From an uncultured Oscillospiraceae bacterium (lineage in GTDB: Bacteria; Bacillota; Clostridia; Oscillospirales; Ruminococcaceae), in assembly GCA_910584715.1 (NCBI GenBank), contig CAJUAN010000005.1, forward strand, positions 62,001-126,000: a stretch of DNA of 64,000 nucleotides, read 5' to 3'. The notes under the pieces were generated by a model that made no database searches, was not told the DNA's origin, and worked only from the letters and a program-made list of their open reading frames with translations. Every line of letters begins with the position of its first letter. Position 1 is the first letter of the stretch. A program made the translations under genes and the position numbers. This document shows, piece after piece, positions 51,468 through 59,041 of the stretch.

Positions 51468-52025
51468 TCAATCCTTAGCATAAGCCAATCTTCCCTCGCT
51501 GAAAATATCACCGCCAAGGCAGTCGTTCGCCACTGTCACGGGAAATTTTTCAACAAGCAGCCGTTTGACCGACTCGCAGCCTAAGTCCTCAAAAGCCACT
51601 ATCTCGCAGCTTTTCACACAGCTTGCCGCCAGAGCGCCGGCTCCGCCTATTGCACAAAAATACACCGCGCCGTTGCGTGAAACGGCATTGCGCACCTCAT
51701 CGTTCCGTTCGCCTTTGCCTATCATAGCGCAGAGCCCCAGATCGAGAAGCCTCGGAGCAAATTTATCCATTCTTCCCGAAGTCGTAGGACCGCATGAACC
51801 TATCGGCTTTCCCTCCGGAGCAGGCGTGGGACCCGCGTAATAGATAACAGCGTTTTCAATATCGACGGGAAGCTTTTCTCCCTTATCGAGCATAGCGTCA
51901 AACCGTTTGTGAGCCGCGTCACGGGCGGTGTAAACGTATCCCGACAGCAAAACCTTGTCGCCGGCGCGCAGCTTCGGACAGAAGCCGCGCAGCTCGGAAA
52001 CATTTATCTCATAGACCTCAGCCAT
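51468..52025 (-). CDS. class I fumarate hydratase, beta subunit
   Basis: The 185-residue protein matches the C-terminal (beta) subunit of iron-sulfur fumarases and tartrate dehydratases: KLRAGDKVLLSGYVYTARDAAHKR, GPTPAPEGKPIGSCGPTTSGRMD, MIGKG and AIGGAGALAA. It converts fumarate to malate only together with the alpha subunit that carries the [4Fe-4S] cluster. No alpha gene is next to it in this window, which is unusual because the two are normally adjacent. It begins 5 bases after the DivIVA-like gene, so the two are co-transcribed. The ORF length is normal. Confidence 0.9.
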   Translation of the reverse strand: MAEVYEINVSELRGFCPKLRAGDKVLLSGYVYTARDAAHKRFDAMLDKGEKLPVDIENAVIYYAGPTPAPEGKPIGSCGPTTSGRMDKFAPRLLDLGLCAMIGKGERNDEVRNAVSRNGAVYFCAIGGAGALAASCVKSCEIVAFEDLGCESVKRLLVEKFPVTVANDCLGGDIFSEGRLAYAKD

Positions 52026-52030
52026 AAGTA

Positions 52031-53062
52031 CTACATATCCGCAAGCGAAATGCTGTCCGCATTAAGATCGGCTTCTGCCTCAGCCTCTGCTTCTGCGGCC
52101 TTTGTAAGACTTTCAAGCTCGCTCATATCAAAACCTGCAAATGCGGGCTTAGCCGGCTTTGGCACCGCATTCTGAGCGGGAGCCGGATTCTGGGGAGCGG
52201 GTTCCTGTACAGGCGCAGGAGTGGGAGCGGGCGCGGGAGCAGCTGCTGCCTTAGGTGCAGGAGCTGGCTTGACAGTAGAGACCTTACCCTTTCTGATAGA
52301 GTTCTGAGCGTTGTCAATCTGTTCCTTTGCTTCCTTGAGTCTGCCGAGACTTTCGTCAGAGAACATTTCCAGAACTTCTCTGAGCTTGATAACGTTCTCG
52401 TCGATCTCGGCGATCTCGTCCTCAACTTCTTTTCTGATCTTATCGGCAGCCGCACGCATTTCGGAACTCTTGTCCTCCGCGTCGGAAAGTATCCTCGAAG
52501 CCTTTTCATCGGCGTTCTTAACGATAGTGGAAGCCTTTCCGTTAGCGTCGTCTACCACCTGGTTTGCAAGCTTCTTGGCGTCCTCGTCCATCTTGCGGGC
52601 GTTTTCCTTAGCCTGGGTAACGATAGTGTTGGCTGTCTTCTGAGCCTCGATAAATACGTTGCTCAGGTCGAGAGCGCTGCTGTCGCCGCCTGCCGCGGGA
52701 GCCGTGGCAGCCTTATTCTTAGCCTCCTGGAGCTGATCCTCCAGTTCAGAGATCTGAGCGCGGCACTCTTCTATTTCCTTATCCTTTTCCGCAAGCTCGT
52801 CTTCCATTGATTTCATCTGGAGCTTGAGAGAGTCGTTATTAGTCTGGAGTTCGGTAATCTTGGACTTATCCGCCGCGAGAAGCTCCTCGTACTTTTCGCT
52901 GCTTTCCCCTCCGCCGCCGGAGCTTTCGAGAAGCGCTTTCTTTTCGTCCAGCTCGGCTTCGAGAGCGTAAATTTTCGAGTTCAGTTCATCGACATAAGCA
53001 AGAACGTCCTTTTTATCAAAGCCTCCGACTCTTACTGTTTTGAGAAAACCGGTTCCATCCAT
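52031..53062 (-). CDS. DivIVA-like coiled-coil protein
   Basis: The 343-residue protein starts MDGTGFLKTVRVGGFDKKDVLAYVDELNSKIYALEAEL, a DivIVA/GpsB-like N-terminal motif (the FDKKDVxxYVD turn). A long coiled coil follows (about 35-240) with repeated Ala-Lys-Glu heptads, then a Pro/Ala-rich linker (about 250-310) and an acidic tail. DivIVA proteins recognise curved membranes and place division or cell-wall enzymes. I chose the ATG at 53062, behind GGAGG; the frame opens at a TTG at 53077. Two additional features are unusual for DivIVA: the long Pro/Ala linker and the partner fumarase gene. Confidence 0.8.
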   Translation of the reverse strand: MDGTGFLKTVRVGGFDKKDVLAYVDELNSKIYALEAELDEKKALLESSGGGGESSEKYEELLAADKSKITELQTNNDSLKLQMKSMEDELAEKDKEIEECRAQISELEDQLQEAKNKAATAPAAGGDSSALDLSNVFIEAQKTANTIVTQAKENARKMDEDAKKLANQVVDDANGKASTIVKNADEKASRILSDAEDKSSEMRAAADKIRKEVEDEIAEIDENVIKLREVLEMFSDESLGRLKEAKEQIDNAQNSIRKGKVSTVKPAPAPKAAAAPAPAPTPAPVQEPAPQNPAPAQNAVPKPAKPAFAGFDMSELESLTKAAEAEAEAEADLNADSISLADM

Positions 53063-53130
53063 TGTGAATACCTCCAATTATCAGTTCTTAGTTCGGACGC
53101 GGCAAACAGCACACGCCTGAATACACTGAA

Positions 53131-53159
53131 ATTATACCATATATTTTGGCTTTTCACAA
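53131..53159 (-). promoter_or_regulatory. sigma-A promoter of the DivIVA-like gene
   Basis: On the minus strand TTGTGA (53154-53159), 17 bases, TATAAT (53131-53136), about 65 bases before the ATG. Confidence 0.75.
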
Positions 53160-53292
53160 GTGGATTTCAAAAAATTAGTACACAAAAAATTGTTTATTTT
53201 TTTAGTGAATTATAATAATTTTATTAATATTTCAAAATTTTCTGAATAATTGAAAGGCAAATGAAGGAAAAAGGCAGAACATTTTTAACTTT

Positions 53293-53934
53293 TCATGAAT
53301 TGAAGCGACCGCGGACATGTCTGCCGTCCCCAAGCTTTTCCAATAGCTCGAGAAAATAAAATCTGCATTCGTAGCTTTCGCGGTTTTCGAGAATATCCAG
53401 TTCCTCGGGAGAAAAGGTCTCCTCCGCAGCTTCGCCGGAAACCGCAGGCAGGCACAGCGGCGGAAACATCACGCACCACCAGTTTTTTCCCTCGGCTTCT
53501 CCCAGCGTAACGCGCAGGGCAAGGTATTCTCCTGCCGGCATAGTCATATCTTCGTAAACGCGGTCGTCAAATCTCATTTTTGCGATTCCGCACTCCGCGC
53601 CGTATCCCGCGCCGTTTTCCGCAAGAACCCTTTCAGCCGACGCCTTTATTTCGTCAATGTGCTTTCTTGCTTCGGAGGCGGCTTCCTCCGCGGATTTGCA
53701 GTCCCCGAAAATATCAGAATTTTCCTCCAGTACCGCGTCACGGACTTTCAGCTTCAAACTCTGATCCTCCTCCGAATCCGAATTGGCAAGAATATGAAGC
53801 CTGAACACGGTTTGAGTAATATCGCGGTAGTCCTCCGCAAAACCGCAGAAACCGGCGCAGAACACCGAAAACGCCATTCCCAGCAACATTGCGAGTTCAA
53901 CATATTTTCCGTTTATAACACTGTTTTTTCTCAT
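53293..53934 (-). CDS. spoIIR: stage II sporulation protein R
   Basis: The 213-residue protein has an N-terminal membrane/signal segment and the SpoIIR signature FRLHILANSDSEEDQSLKLKVRDAV (about residues 44-68), followed by AEYLALRVTLGEAEGKNWWCVMFPPLCLP. SpoIIR is secreted from the forespore and triggers SpoIIGA to process pro-sigma-E in the mother cell. The start at 53934 has AAAGGA about 12 bases upstream, a long spacing. No sigma-F-type promoter could be identified with confidence. It is a strong marker of endospore capacity or ancestry. Confidence 0.93.
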   Translation of the reverse strand: MRKNSVINGKYVELAMLLGMAFSVFCAGFCGFAEDYRDITQTVFRLHILANSDSEEDQSLKLKVRDAVLEENSDIFGDCKSAEEAASEARKHIDEIKASAERVLAENGAGYGAECGIAKMRFDDRVYEDMTMPAGEYLALRVTLGEAEGKNWWCVMFPPLCLPAVSGEAAEETFSPEELDILENRESYECRFYFLELLEKLGDGRHVRGRFNS

Positions 53935-54027
53935 TATCTGTGAACGTCCTTTCCGTTATTTGGTAACATAATTATTGGCGTCATAACGGCGTTTTAATCC
54001 GCAGGGAAAAATTTTTTGAAAAAACTC

Positions 54028-54056
54028 TTGACAAACCTCGAAATATGGGATATAAT
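54028..54056 (+). promoter_or_regulatory. sigma-A promoter of the tRNA-Thr gene
   Basis: Perfect TTGACA (54028-54033), 17 bases, TATAAT (54051-54056). Confidence 0.88.
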
Positions 54057-54109
54057 AATTAACGCAATGCGCCGCTTTAAGCTTTAAGTTTAGCTGTGAG
54101 CTGCGGCAA

Positions 54110-54185
54110 GCTGTCTTAGCTCAGTTGGTAGAGCACATCCTTGGTAAGGATGAGGTCGTCGGTTCAAATCCGATAGACAGCTCCA
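54110..54185 (+). tRNA. tRNA-Thr, anticodon GGT
   Basis: A 76-nt cloverleaf: acceptor GCTGTCT/AGACAGC, D-arm GCTC/GAGC with AGTTGGTA loop, anticodon arm CATCC-TTGGTAA-GGATG (anticodon GGT), T-arm GTCGG-TTCAAAT-CCGAT, discriminator T and an encoded CCA. It reads ACC/ACT codons. It is a single tRNA with its own promoter. Confidence 0.97.
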
Positions 54186-54193
54186 TTTAGAAA

Positions 54194-54226
54194 GCCGTCC
54201 CCGAGTCTGCATAGGGGGCGGTTCTT
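54194..54226 (+). terminator. probable terminator of tRNA-Thr
   Basis: CCGTCCCC (54195-54202) pairs with GGGGGCGG (54214-54221, one G-U), followed by TTCTTCT. Confidence 0.55.
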
Positions 54227-54316
54227 CTATCGGTGAAAAATTTAGATGACACGATATACACGGTGGTGCGTATTTTATGTACGTATCATCTTTTTTATTT
54301 AATTGTGTATCTTTTA

Positions 54317-54353
54317 AAAAACGTGGGAGCTTCCGCAGAACGAAGCCCCCACG
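54317..54353 (-). terminator. terminator after the ATPase gene
   Basis: On the minus strand GTGGGGGCTTC and GAAGCTCCCAC form an 11-bp stem (one G-U) followed by GTTTTTTAAA. Confidence 0.85.
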
Positions 54354-54361
54354 CAAAAAAA

Positions 54362-55429
54362 TTATTGCTTTCCCATGCCCTTTATCCTGGATATCATATC
54401 GTACTCTATGCGCTTTACACTGTCAAAATCCACTGCTTCGATATAGTATTCTTCAAGACGGTCGTGCTCCGCTTTTGCGCTGACCAGACACTTTACCGCT
54501 TCTCCCCGCAGGTTTTTCAAGGCGGCTTCGTTGAATTTCAGCCGCGTCTTTTTGGCAAGAAGCGCACTCTTGTCGTAAAAACGGCGGAAGTTGATCGGCT
54601 GCTTTGTTTCCAGCGACAGGGCGTTTATCGGATCGGCTGTCATAAACGCTATCTTCAGCTCCGGTATGAGTATATGCTCAAAGCGTTCCGATCCGTGCAG
54701 AGTACACACGCTTACGCTTACGCCGTAGCCGCGGCTTGCCGCAATGTCCGCAAAACGTCTCAGGAACATATCCGAACCCGCGAAATAGCTGTCGCAAAGC
54801 ATATACGCGGCATAATCCTCCGGCACGTTTGTGATATACCCTTTCGGCGTAAGAGCCGAAAGCTGACGGAACTCGGTTTTTCCCTCGCCCGCGCCTTTTT
54901 TTCTCGGCAGGAGCTTTGCCGCCAGTCTTTCGGTAAAGCCCTCCAGCTTCTCCTCGTTAAGAGCCGCGCGCGCAGTCTGGCAGGTATCGTCGGCAACCGC
55001 CGCAAGAGCGGTTATGAATCTTCGGCAGCTTGCATGATGCCGAAGGTATTCCGAGGTAACGGAAATTATCTCCTCCTTGTTTTTTTTCAGAAGAGACGCG
55101 TCCCAGCAGGCTCCAAGGTCAAGTATCTGCTGCGAGGCTCCGGGGTATTCGGGATCAAAAGTATGAGGAGCCGTTCCGTCCACAAAAATGACCTTGCGTT
55201 CTTTGAACACTGCCGCGTCCAGGGAATCGGGGTCGCTGGAGCATTGGTAAAGCTCTTTTTCCTCGTCGGGAAAAGCCTCCGCGAGCCTTTTCATAAGCGT
55301 GGATTTGCCCGTTCCCGGACCGCCCTTGATTATGTAGGTGTAGTACTCCGTATCGGCTATCATTTCACCGAAGTGGGTACGGAAGCCTTTTGGGGACGCG
55401 CCGCCGAGAAAGCATTTTAAACAATTCAT
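54362..55429 (-). CDS. P-loop ATPase of the PRK06851 type
   Basis: The 355-residue protein has IIKGGPGTGKSTLMKRLAE (Walker A, near residue 40) and a VIFVDGTAPHTFDPEYPGA segment typical of a poorly characterised Firmicutes ATPase family (PRK06851). A second P-loop that some members carry is not obvious. The body is rich in Leu/Ala/Arg. The cellular role is unknown. I chose the ATG at 55429, behind CGGAG; a GTG at 55438 would add three residues. It ends at a clear terminator. The gap upstream (55430-55743) shows only an AT-rich frame that I do not accept as a gene. Confidence 0.8.
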   Translation of the reverse strand: MNCLKCFLGGASPKGFRTHFGEMIADTEYYTYIIKGGPGTGKSTLMKRLAEAFPDEEKELYQCSSDPDSLDAAVFKERKVIFVDGTAPHTFDPEYPGASQQILDLGACWDASLLKKNKEEIISVTSEYLRHHASCRRFITALAAVADDTCQTARAALNEEKLEGFTERLAAKLLPRKKGAGEGKTEFRQLSALTPKGYITNVPEDYAAYMLCDSYFAGSDMFLRRFADIAASRGYGVSVSVCTLHGSERFEHILIPELKIAFMTADPINALSLETKQPINFRRFYDKSALLAKKTRLKFNEAALKNLRGEAVKCLVSAKAEHDRLEEYYIEAVDFDSVKRIEYDMISRIKGMGKQ

Positions 55430-55743
55430 AAAAATCACTCCGTTTCTGTTTATTTCATTTTATGATAAACAGGCGGATTGGTGCTATTGCGCCATAAAAA
55501 ACCGACTATGCATACAGTACATATTAACAGACTAAAATAGCCGAACAAGCGAAGATATGAAGCAAAGGCAAAACCGACAATATCTATACAGTATTTTTGG
55601 CATATCATACAAAAATATTTGAAACAGTATCTTTTTTTGAAAATATATGATATAATAATGAATAATACATATACAATCGTTAAACAAATCACGAAGTATG
55701 TTTTATACAATTTACTTAACACCTTTTACAAGGAGGGACTGTT

Positions 55744-56415
55744 ATGTCTGAACACACCAAAAAGGTTTATCATTCTATACTTGAGAGAACCGCTAAAAAT
55801 CTTGAAACAAACAACATGAAGTGCTTTATTGCCGATACAAAGGAGGACGTTCTGCCTATTGTAAAGGAGCTTCTGACCGAGGGCGAAACAGTTTCCTGCG
55901 GCGGTTCGGCTACACTTGCCGAAACAGGAGTAACGGAACTTCTCCGTTCGGGAACCTATAACTTTCTCGACAGAGCGGGAAAAAGTCCCAAGGAAGCGGA
56001 AGAGATATACCGCCGCGCTTTTTCGGCCGACAGCTACCTGACAAGCTCCAACGCCATAACCGAAAACGGCGAGCTTTACAATGTGGACGGCAACAGCAAC
56101 CGCGTCGCGGCGATATGCTTCGGTCCAAGATCGGTCATCGTTGTTGCGGGCAGAAACAAAATTGTACCTACTCTTGAGGACGCTGTTACGCGTGTAAAGC
56201 GCCTTGCCGCTCCCATGAATACCGCAAGGCTGGGCTGCGAGACTTATTGTCAGAACAAGGGCGAGTGTATGTCCCTCGCTTCGGGAGGCTGCGCGGGAAT
56301 GACCGACGGCTGCAAAAGCGAGTCCCGCATATGCTGTTCCTTTGTGGTAACGGCTTTTCAGCGCATTAAGAACAGAATAAAAGTAATTCTTGTCAATGAG
56401 GAATTGGGCTTCTGA
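55744..56415 (+). CDS. LutC/YkgG (DUF162)-family protein
   Basis: The 223-residue protein has the LutC pattern: NNMKCFIADTKEDVLPIVKELL, SCGGSATLAETGV, NAITENGELYNVDGNSNRVAAICFGP, VAGRNKIV and the C-terminal IKVILVNEELGF. LutC acts with LutA and LutB in lactate oxidation in Bacillus, but neither is nearby. The usual C-terminal Cys segment is expanded here: Cys occurs repeatedly between residues 167 and 201 (CETYC, KGEC, GGC, DGC, RICC), suggesting a metal or cluster site. The ribosome site is AAGGAGGGACTGTT. Confidence 0.88.
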   Translation: MSEHTKKVYHSILERTAKNLETNNMKCFIADTKEDVLPIVKELLTEGETVSCGGSATLAETGVTELLRSGTYNFLDRAGKSPKEAEEIYRRAFSADSYLTSSNAITENGELYNVDGNSNRVAAICFGPRSVIVVAGRNKIVPTLEDAVTRVKRLAAPMNTARLGCETYCQNKGECMSLASGGCAGMTDGCKSESRICCSFVVTAFQRIKNRIKVILVNEELGF

Positions 56416-56494
56416 CGTTCACAAAAAATTTACAACCGTTGTAAAAATCTTTACTACATATAATTTTTGTATGAAAATACCTGAAATTTATTAA

Positions 56495-56523
56495 TTGTCA
56501 ACACCCGGGGTTTGCTGTATAAT
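56495..56523 (+). promoter_or_regulatory. sigma-A promoter of the candidate small RNA
   Basis: TTGTCA (56495-56500), 17 bases, perfect TATAAT (56518-56523). Confidence 0.7.
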
Positions 56524-56529
56524 TAAATC

Positions 56530-56615
56530 AGCATCAAGGTTTGCTAACCCTTGACTCTCTCTTAAAATATTTTTTATTAAAAAACGGACATTTGCTCGAT
56601 GTCCGTTTTTGTTTT
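56530..56615 (+). ncRNA. candidate small RNA of about 85 nt
   Basis: From the promoter at 56495-56523 the transcript would start near 56530. It carries a TCAAGG/CCTTGA hairpin, a single-stranded CTCTCTC-rich stretch and an AT-rich linker, and ends at a terminator (AAAACGGACAT, 7-base loop, ATGTCCGTTTTTG). There is no open frame of useful length. A pyrimidine-rich loop region is typical of RNAs that pair with ribosome-binding sites, which is inference. The flanking parts of the gap 56416-56811 hold only the promoter of the next gene. Confidence 0.6.
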
Positions 56616-56738
56616 TTTACTAAAACCTAAAACTAAAGTTTTTTTCGTTTCTGCCGAAATATATATAATTACATATAGACGGACTTATGTTTCTCAGAAT
56701 CATCTCCTATTAGTTATATGAAAAATTTGCAAAAATAC

Positions 56739-56767
56739 TTGAAATTTCCGCATAAGTGTGCTATACT
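56739..56767 (+). promoter_or_regulatory. sigma-A promoter of the DUF2229 gene
   Basis: TTGAAA (56739-56744), 17 bases, TATACT (56762-56767), about 40 bases before the start codon. Confidence 0.78.
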
Positions 56768-56811
56768 ATAGTTGGGGAATATTTGTTAAGATTTAAGGAG
56801 CTTTGCCCTTT

Positions 56812-58074
56812 ATGGCGAAACTGGTTTACAACGAGCAGGGCAGACTGCTTTTTACAGAAGAGATGCGCAAAGAATATACTATTCTTATACCGCAGATGCT
56901 GCCCGTTCATTTCACATTTCTGGAAAAAATATTTAACAACCACGGCTACAAGGTAAAGCTGCTCACAAGCACAGGCAGAAAGATCGTGGACGAAGGTCTG
57001 CGGAACGTTCATAACGATACCTGTTACCCCGCGCTGCTGGTCATTGGTCAGATGATGGACGCTCTCAAGTCAGGCGAATACGACCTGAACAGGACAGCTC
57101 TTATGATCACCCAGACAGGCGGCGGATGCCGCGCTTCAAACTATATCAACCTCCTGCGGAAAGCGCTCAAAAACAACGGCATGGAACAAGTTCCCGTGGT
57201 TTCCCTGAATCTTTCCAATATGGAGAAAAACCCGGGCTTTAAACTTTCCGTAAAGCTTCTTTACGAGCTTATAATCGCTATATGCTACGGCGACCTGTTA
57301 ATGTGGATAGGAAATCAGGTTCGTCCCTACGAGAATAACCGCGGCGATACGGACGCTCTCATAGACCGCTGGATAGACCGCATAATGAAAAGCGGCTTCT
57401 CGATTTCCGCATTCGGCGGAACGATACGCGAAATACTAAAGGATTTTTCCGATGTACCCTATACTGTATCCCCAAAGGTCAAGGTGGGTATCGTCGGCGA
57501 AATATATATCAAATATGCTCCCCTCGGTAACAATTGTCTCGAGGACTTTCTGCGGAGCGAGGGCGCCGAAACTGTAGTCCCCGGTCTGCTGGACTTTATC
57601 CTGTTCATGTGCGATCACCACATAGTGGACACTCAGCTTTATCACGTCAGGTACAAAAAGTTTATCGGCTCGGGCGCGCTGAAAATGTTCCTGCGTAAAA
57701 TGCAGGACACAATCATCAAGGCTGTTGAGGAGACCCGCTTCAGACCTCCGGCACGCTTTGAGGAAACAAAGAGAAACGTCCTGCCGTATGTATCGCCCGC
57801 CAATAAAATGGGCGAGGGCTGGCTGCTTACCGCCGAAATGGTGGAACTGATCGGCAGCGGAGTGAACAATATCGTGTGCGCGCAGCCGTTTGGCTGTCTG
57901 CCGAACCATATTGTGGGAAAAGGCATGATAAGAAAGATCCGAGGCGTTTACCCCCACGCGAATATCGTTGCCGTAGATTACGACCCGGGCGCAACAAAAG
58001 TCAATCAGGAAAACCGTATCAAGCTCATGCTTTCAACGGCTAAAGCCGATATCGGCAGGCTTGATAAACAATAA
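56812..58074 (+). CDS. acyl-CoA dehydratase activase-related (DUF2229) protein
   Basis: The 420-residue protein resembles the C-terminal DUF2229/BcrAD-like half of large 2-hydroxyacyl-CoA dehydratase activase proteins: VHNDTCYPALLVIGQMMDALKSG, TQTGGGCRASNYI, KVGIVGEIYIKYAPLGNN and FGCLPNHIVGKGMIRKI. Cys residues in NDTCYP, GGGCR and PFGCLP could bind an iron-sulfur cluster. Normally this half is joined to an ASKHA ATPase half, which is absent here and nearby. I chose the ATG at 56812 (AAGGAG 11 bases upstream); a TTG at 56803 is in frame. Function is unknown; a redox or dehydratase link is inference. Confidence 0.83.
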   Translation: MAKLVYNEQGRLLFTEEMRKEYTILIPQMLPVHFTFLEKIFNNHGYKVKLLTSTGRKIVDEGLRNVHNDTCYPALLVIGQMMDALKSGEYDLNRTALMITQTGGGCRASNYINLLRKALKNNGMEQVPVVSLNLSNMEKNPGFKLSVKLLYELIIAICYGDLLMWIGNQVRPYENNRGDTDALIDRWIDRIMKSGFSISAFGGTIREILKDFSDVPYTVSPKVKVGIVGEIYIKYAPLGNNCLEDFLRSEGAETVVPGLLDFILFMCDHHIVDTQLYHVRYKKFIGSGALKMFLRKMQDTIIKAVEETRFRPPARFEETKRNVLPYVSPANKMGEGWLLTAEMVELIGSGVNNIVCAQPFGCLPNHIVGKGMIRKIRGVYPHANIVAVDYDPGATKVNQENRIKLMLSTAKADIGRLDKQ

Positions 58075-58091
58075 CGAAAGGATGCGATTTT

Positions 58092-58838
58092 ATGTCTTTG
58101 TACGGAATTAACGCGTATACCTCAAATTCATATTACAGCACTCTTCTTGCGGGCAGGAACAAGCAGCAGGGCGGAGATCTTTCGAGTATGCTCTCCAACG
58201 CGTTCAAGACCGATCAGAACGACCTGTATTCCATTGCAAAAAAAGTGCAGATGGTACGCTCCAGAGATTACCAAAAAGAACTGCTTGAGGGCTTCAAGGA
58301 GTACTTTTCCGGAGGTGCTGCGGCTGACAAGGATACGGCGGCAAAAGAAAACGAGGAAAAACTTTCGGCGGCTGCTAAAACCCTAAATGGATATGCCGGC
58401 GACCTTGCTGTAGGAGGTACAAAGCTTTACGAGGATCCCGAAAAATCTGTTTCCGCAGTGAAAAATTTTGTGGACAGCTACAACAACACGCTTGACAGCC
58501 TGAAAAATTCCGAAAACACCAAAGCTCTTGAAAAAGGCGTGCAGATGATAAATTCCACAAAAGCGTACTCCCGTACTCTTAAACGTATCGGTATTTCCGT
58601 TGGCAGCGATAACCGAATGAGCATTGACGAGGATAAGCTTAAAGCGGCTTCTCCGCTGACTATGAAATCCCTGTTTTCAGGCAGCTATTCGCTTGCAAAC
58701 CGTATTGCCGACAAGGCTTCCTACATACATCGCACGGCTGCTTTAAACAGCTCAAATCTTCCCACGTACAACTCAAAGGGCACGAAAACCGATTACTATA
58801 ATCAGCTTTCCGCTATGATGTTCAACAGCAAGGTATAA
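58092..58838 (+). CDS. FliD-like (flagellar hook-associated 2 C-terminal) protein
   Basis: The 248-residue protein has a helical N-terminal region and a C-terminal half that resembles the FliD C-terminal domain: VKNFVDSYNNTLDSL, a Ser/Thr-rich stretch and RIGISVGSDNRMSIDEDKLKAA. No flagellar gene is adjacent and the filament-cap N-terminal domain is missing, so it may be a short homologue with another function. It is 17 bases after the DUF2229 gene, with AAAGGA upstream of the ATG, so the two are co-transcribed. I have low confidence in the flagellar role. Confidence 0.7.
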   Translation: MSLYGINAYTSNSYYSTLLAGRNKQQGGDLSSMLSNAFKTDQNDLYSIAKKVQMVRSRDYQKELLEGFKEYFSGGAAADKDTAAKENEEKLSAAAKTLNGYAGDLAVGGTKLYEDPEKSVSAVKNFVDSYNNTLDSLKNSENTKALEKGVQMINSTKAYSRTLKRIGISVGSDNRMSIDEDKLKAASPLTMKSLFSGSYSLANRIADKASYIHRTAALNSSNLPTYNSKGTKTDYYNQLSAMMFNSKV

Positions 58839-58855
58839 ATTTTTTGGAATGTACA

Positions 58856-58890
58856 ATACGCTGCGGCTCGATATCGCGGCGTATTTTTTT
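58856..58890 (+). terminator. terminator after the FliD-like gene
   Basis: AATACGC-GCG and CGC-GCGTATT form a stem with an 8-10 base centre, followed by a run of seven T. Confidence 0.8.
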
Positions 58891-59041
58891 GTAGAAAATT
58901 TTTTAGAAGAAAATTTGCAAAAACCCTTTTCAAATCCTGCAAAATGTGGTATAATTTTATTGTATTTAGGCGATAGACGCGGAGCTTACGCAAGTTTCCG
59001 CAGTACGCTGATTCATAATGATTTGAAAGGAAATGATAAAA

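Noticed and set aside
55450..55722. 90-codon minus-strand frame with two hydrophobic stretches
   Set aside because: It starts with GTG without a ribosome site, lies in a very AT-rich gap, has phenylalanine/isoleucine-rich composition typical of AT-rich non-coding frames, and covers the likely promoter region of the LutC-like gene.
58092..58838. Calling this gene fliD
   Set aside because: Only the C-terminal part resembles FliD, the protein is about half the usual length or less, and no other flagellar genes are nearby.
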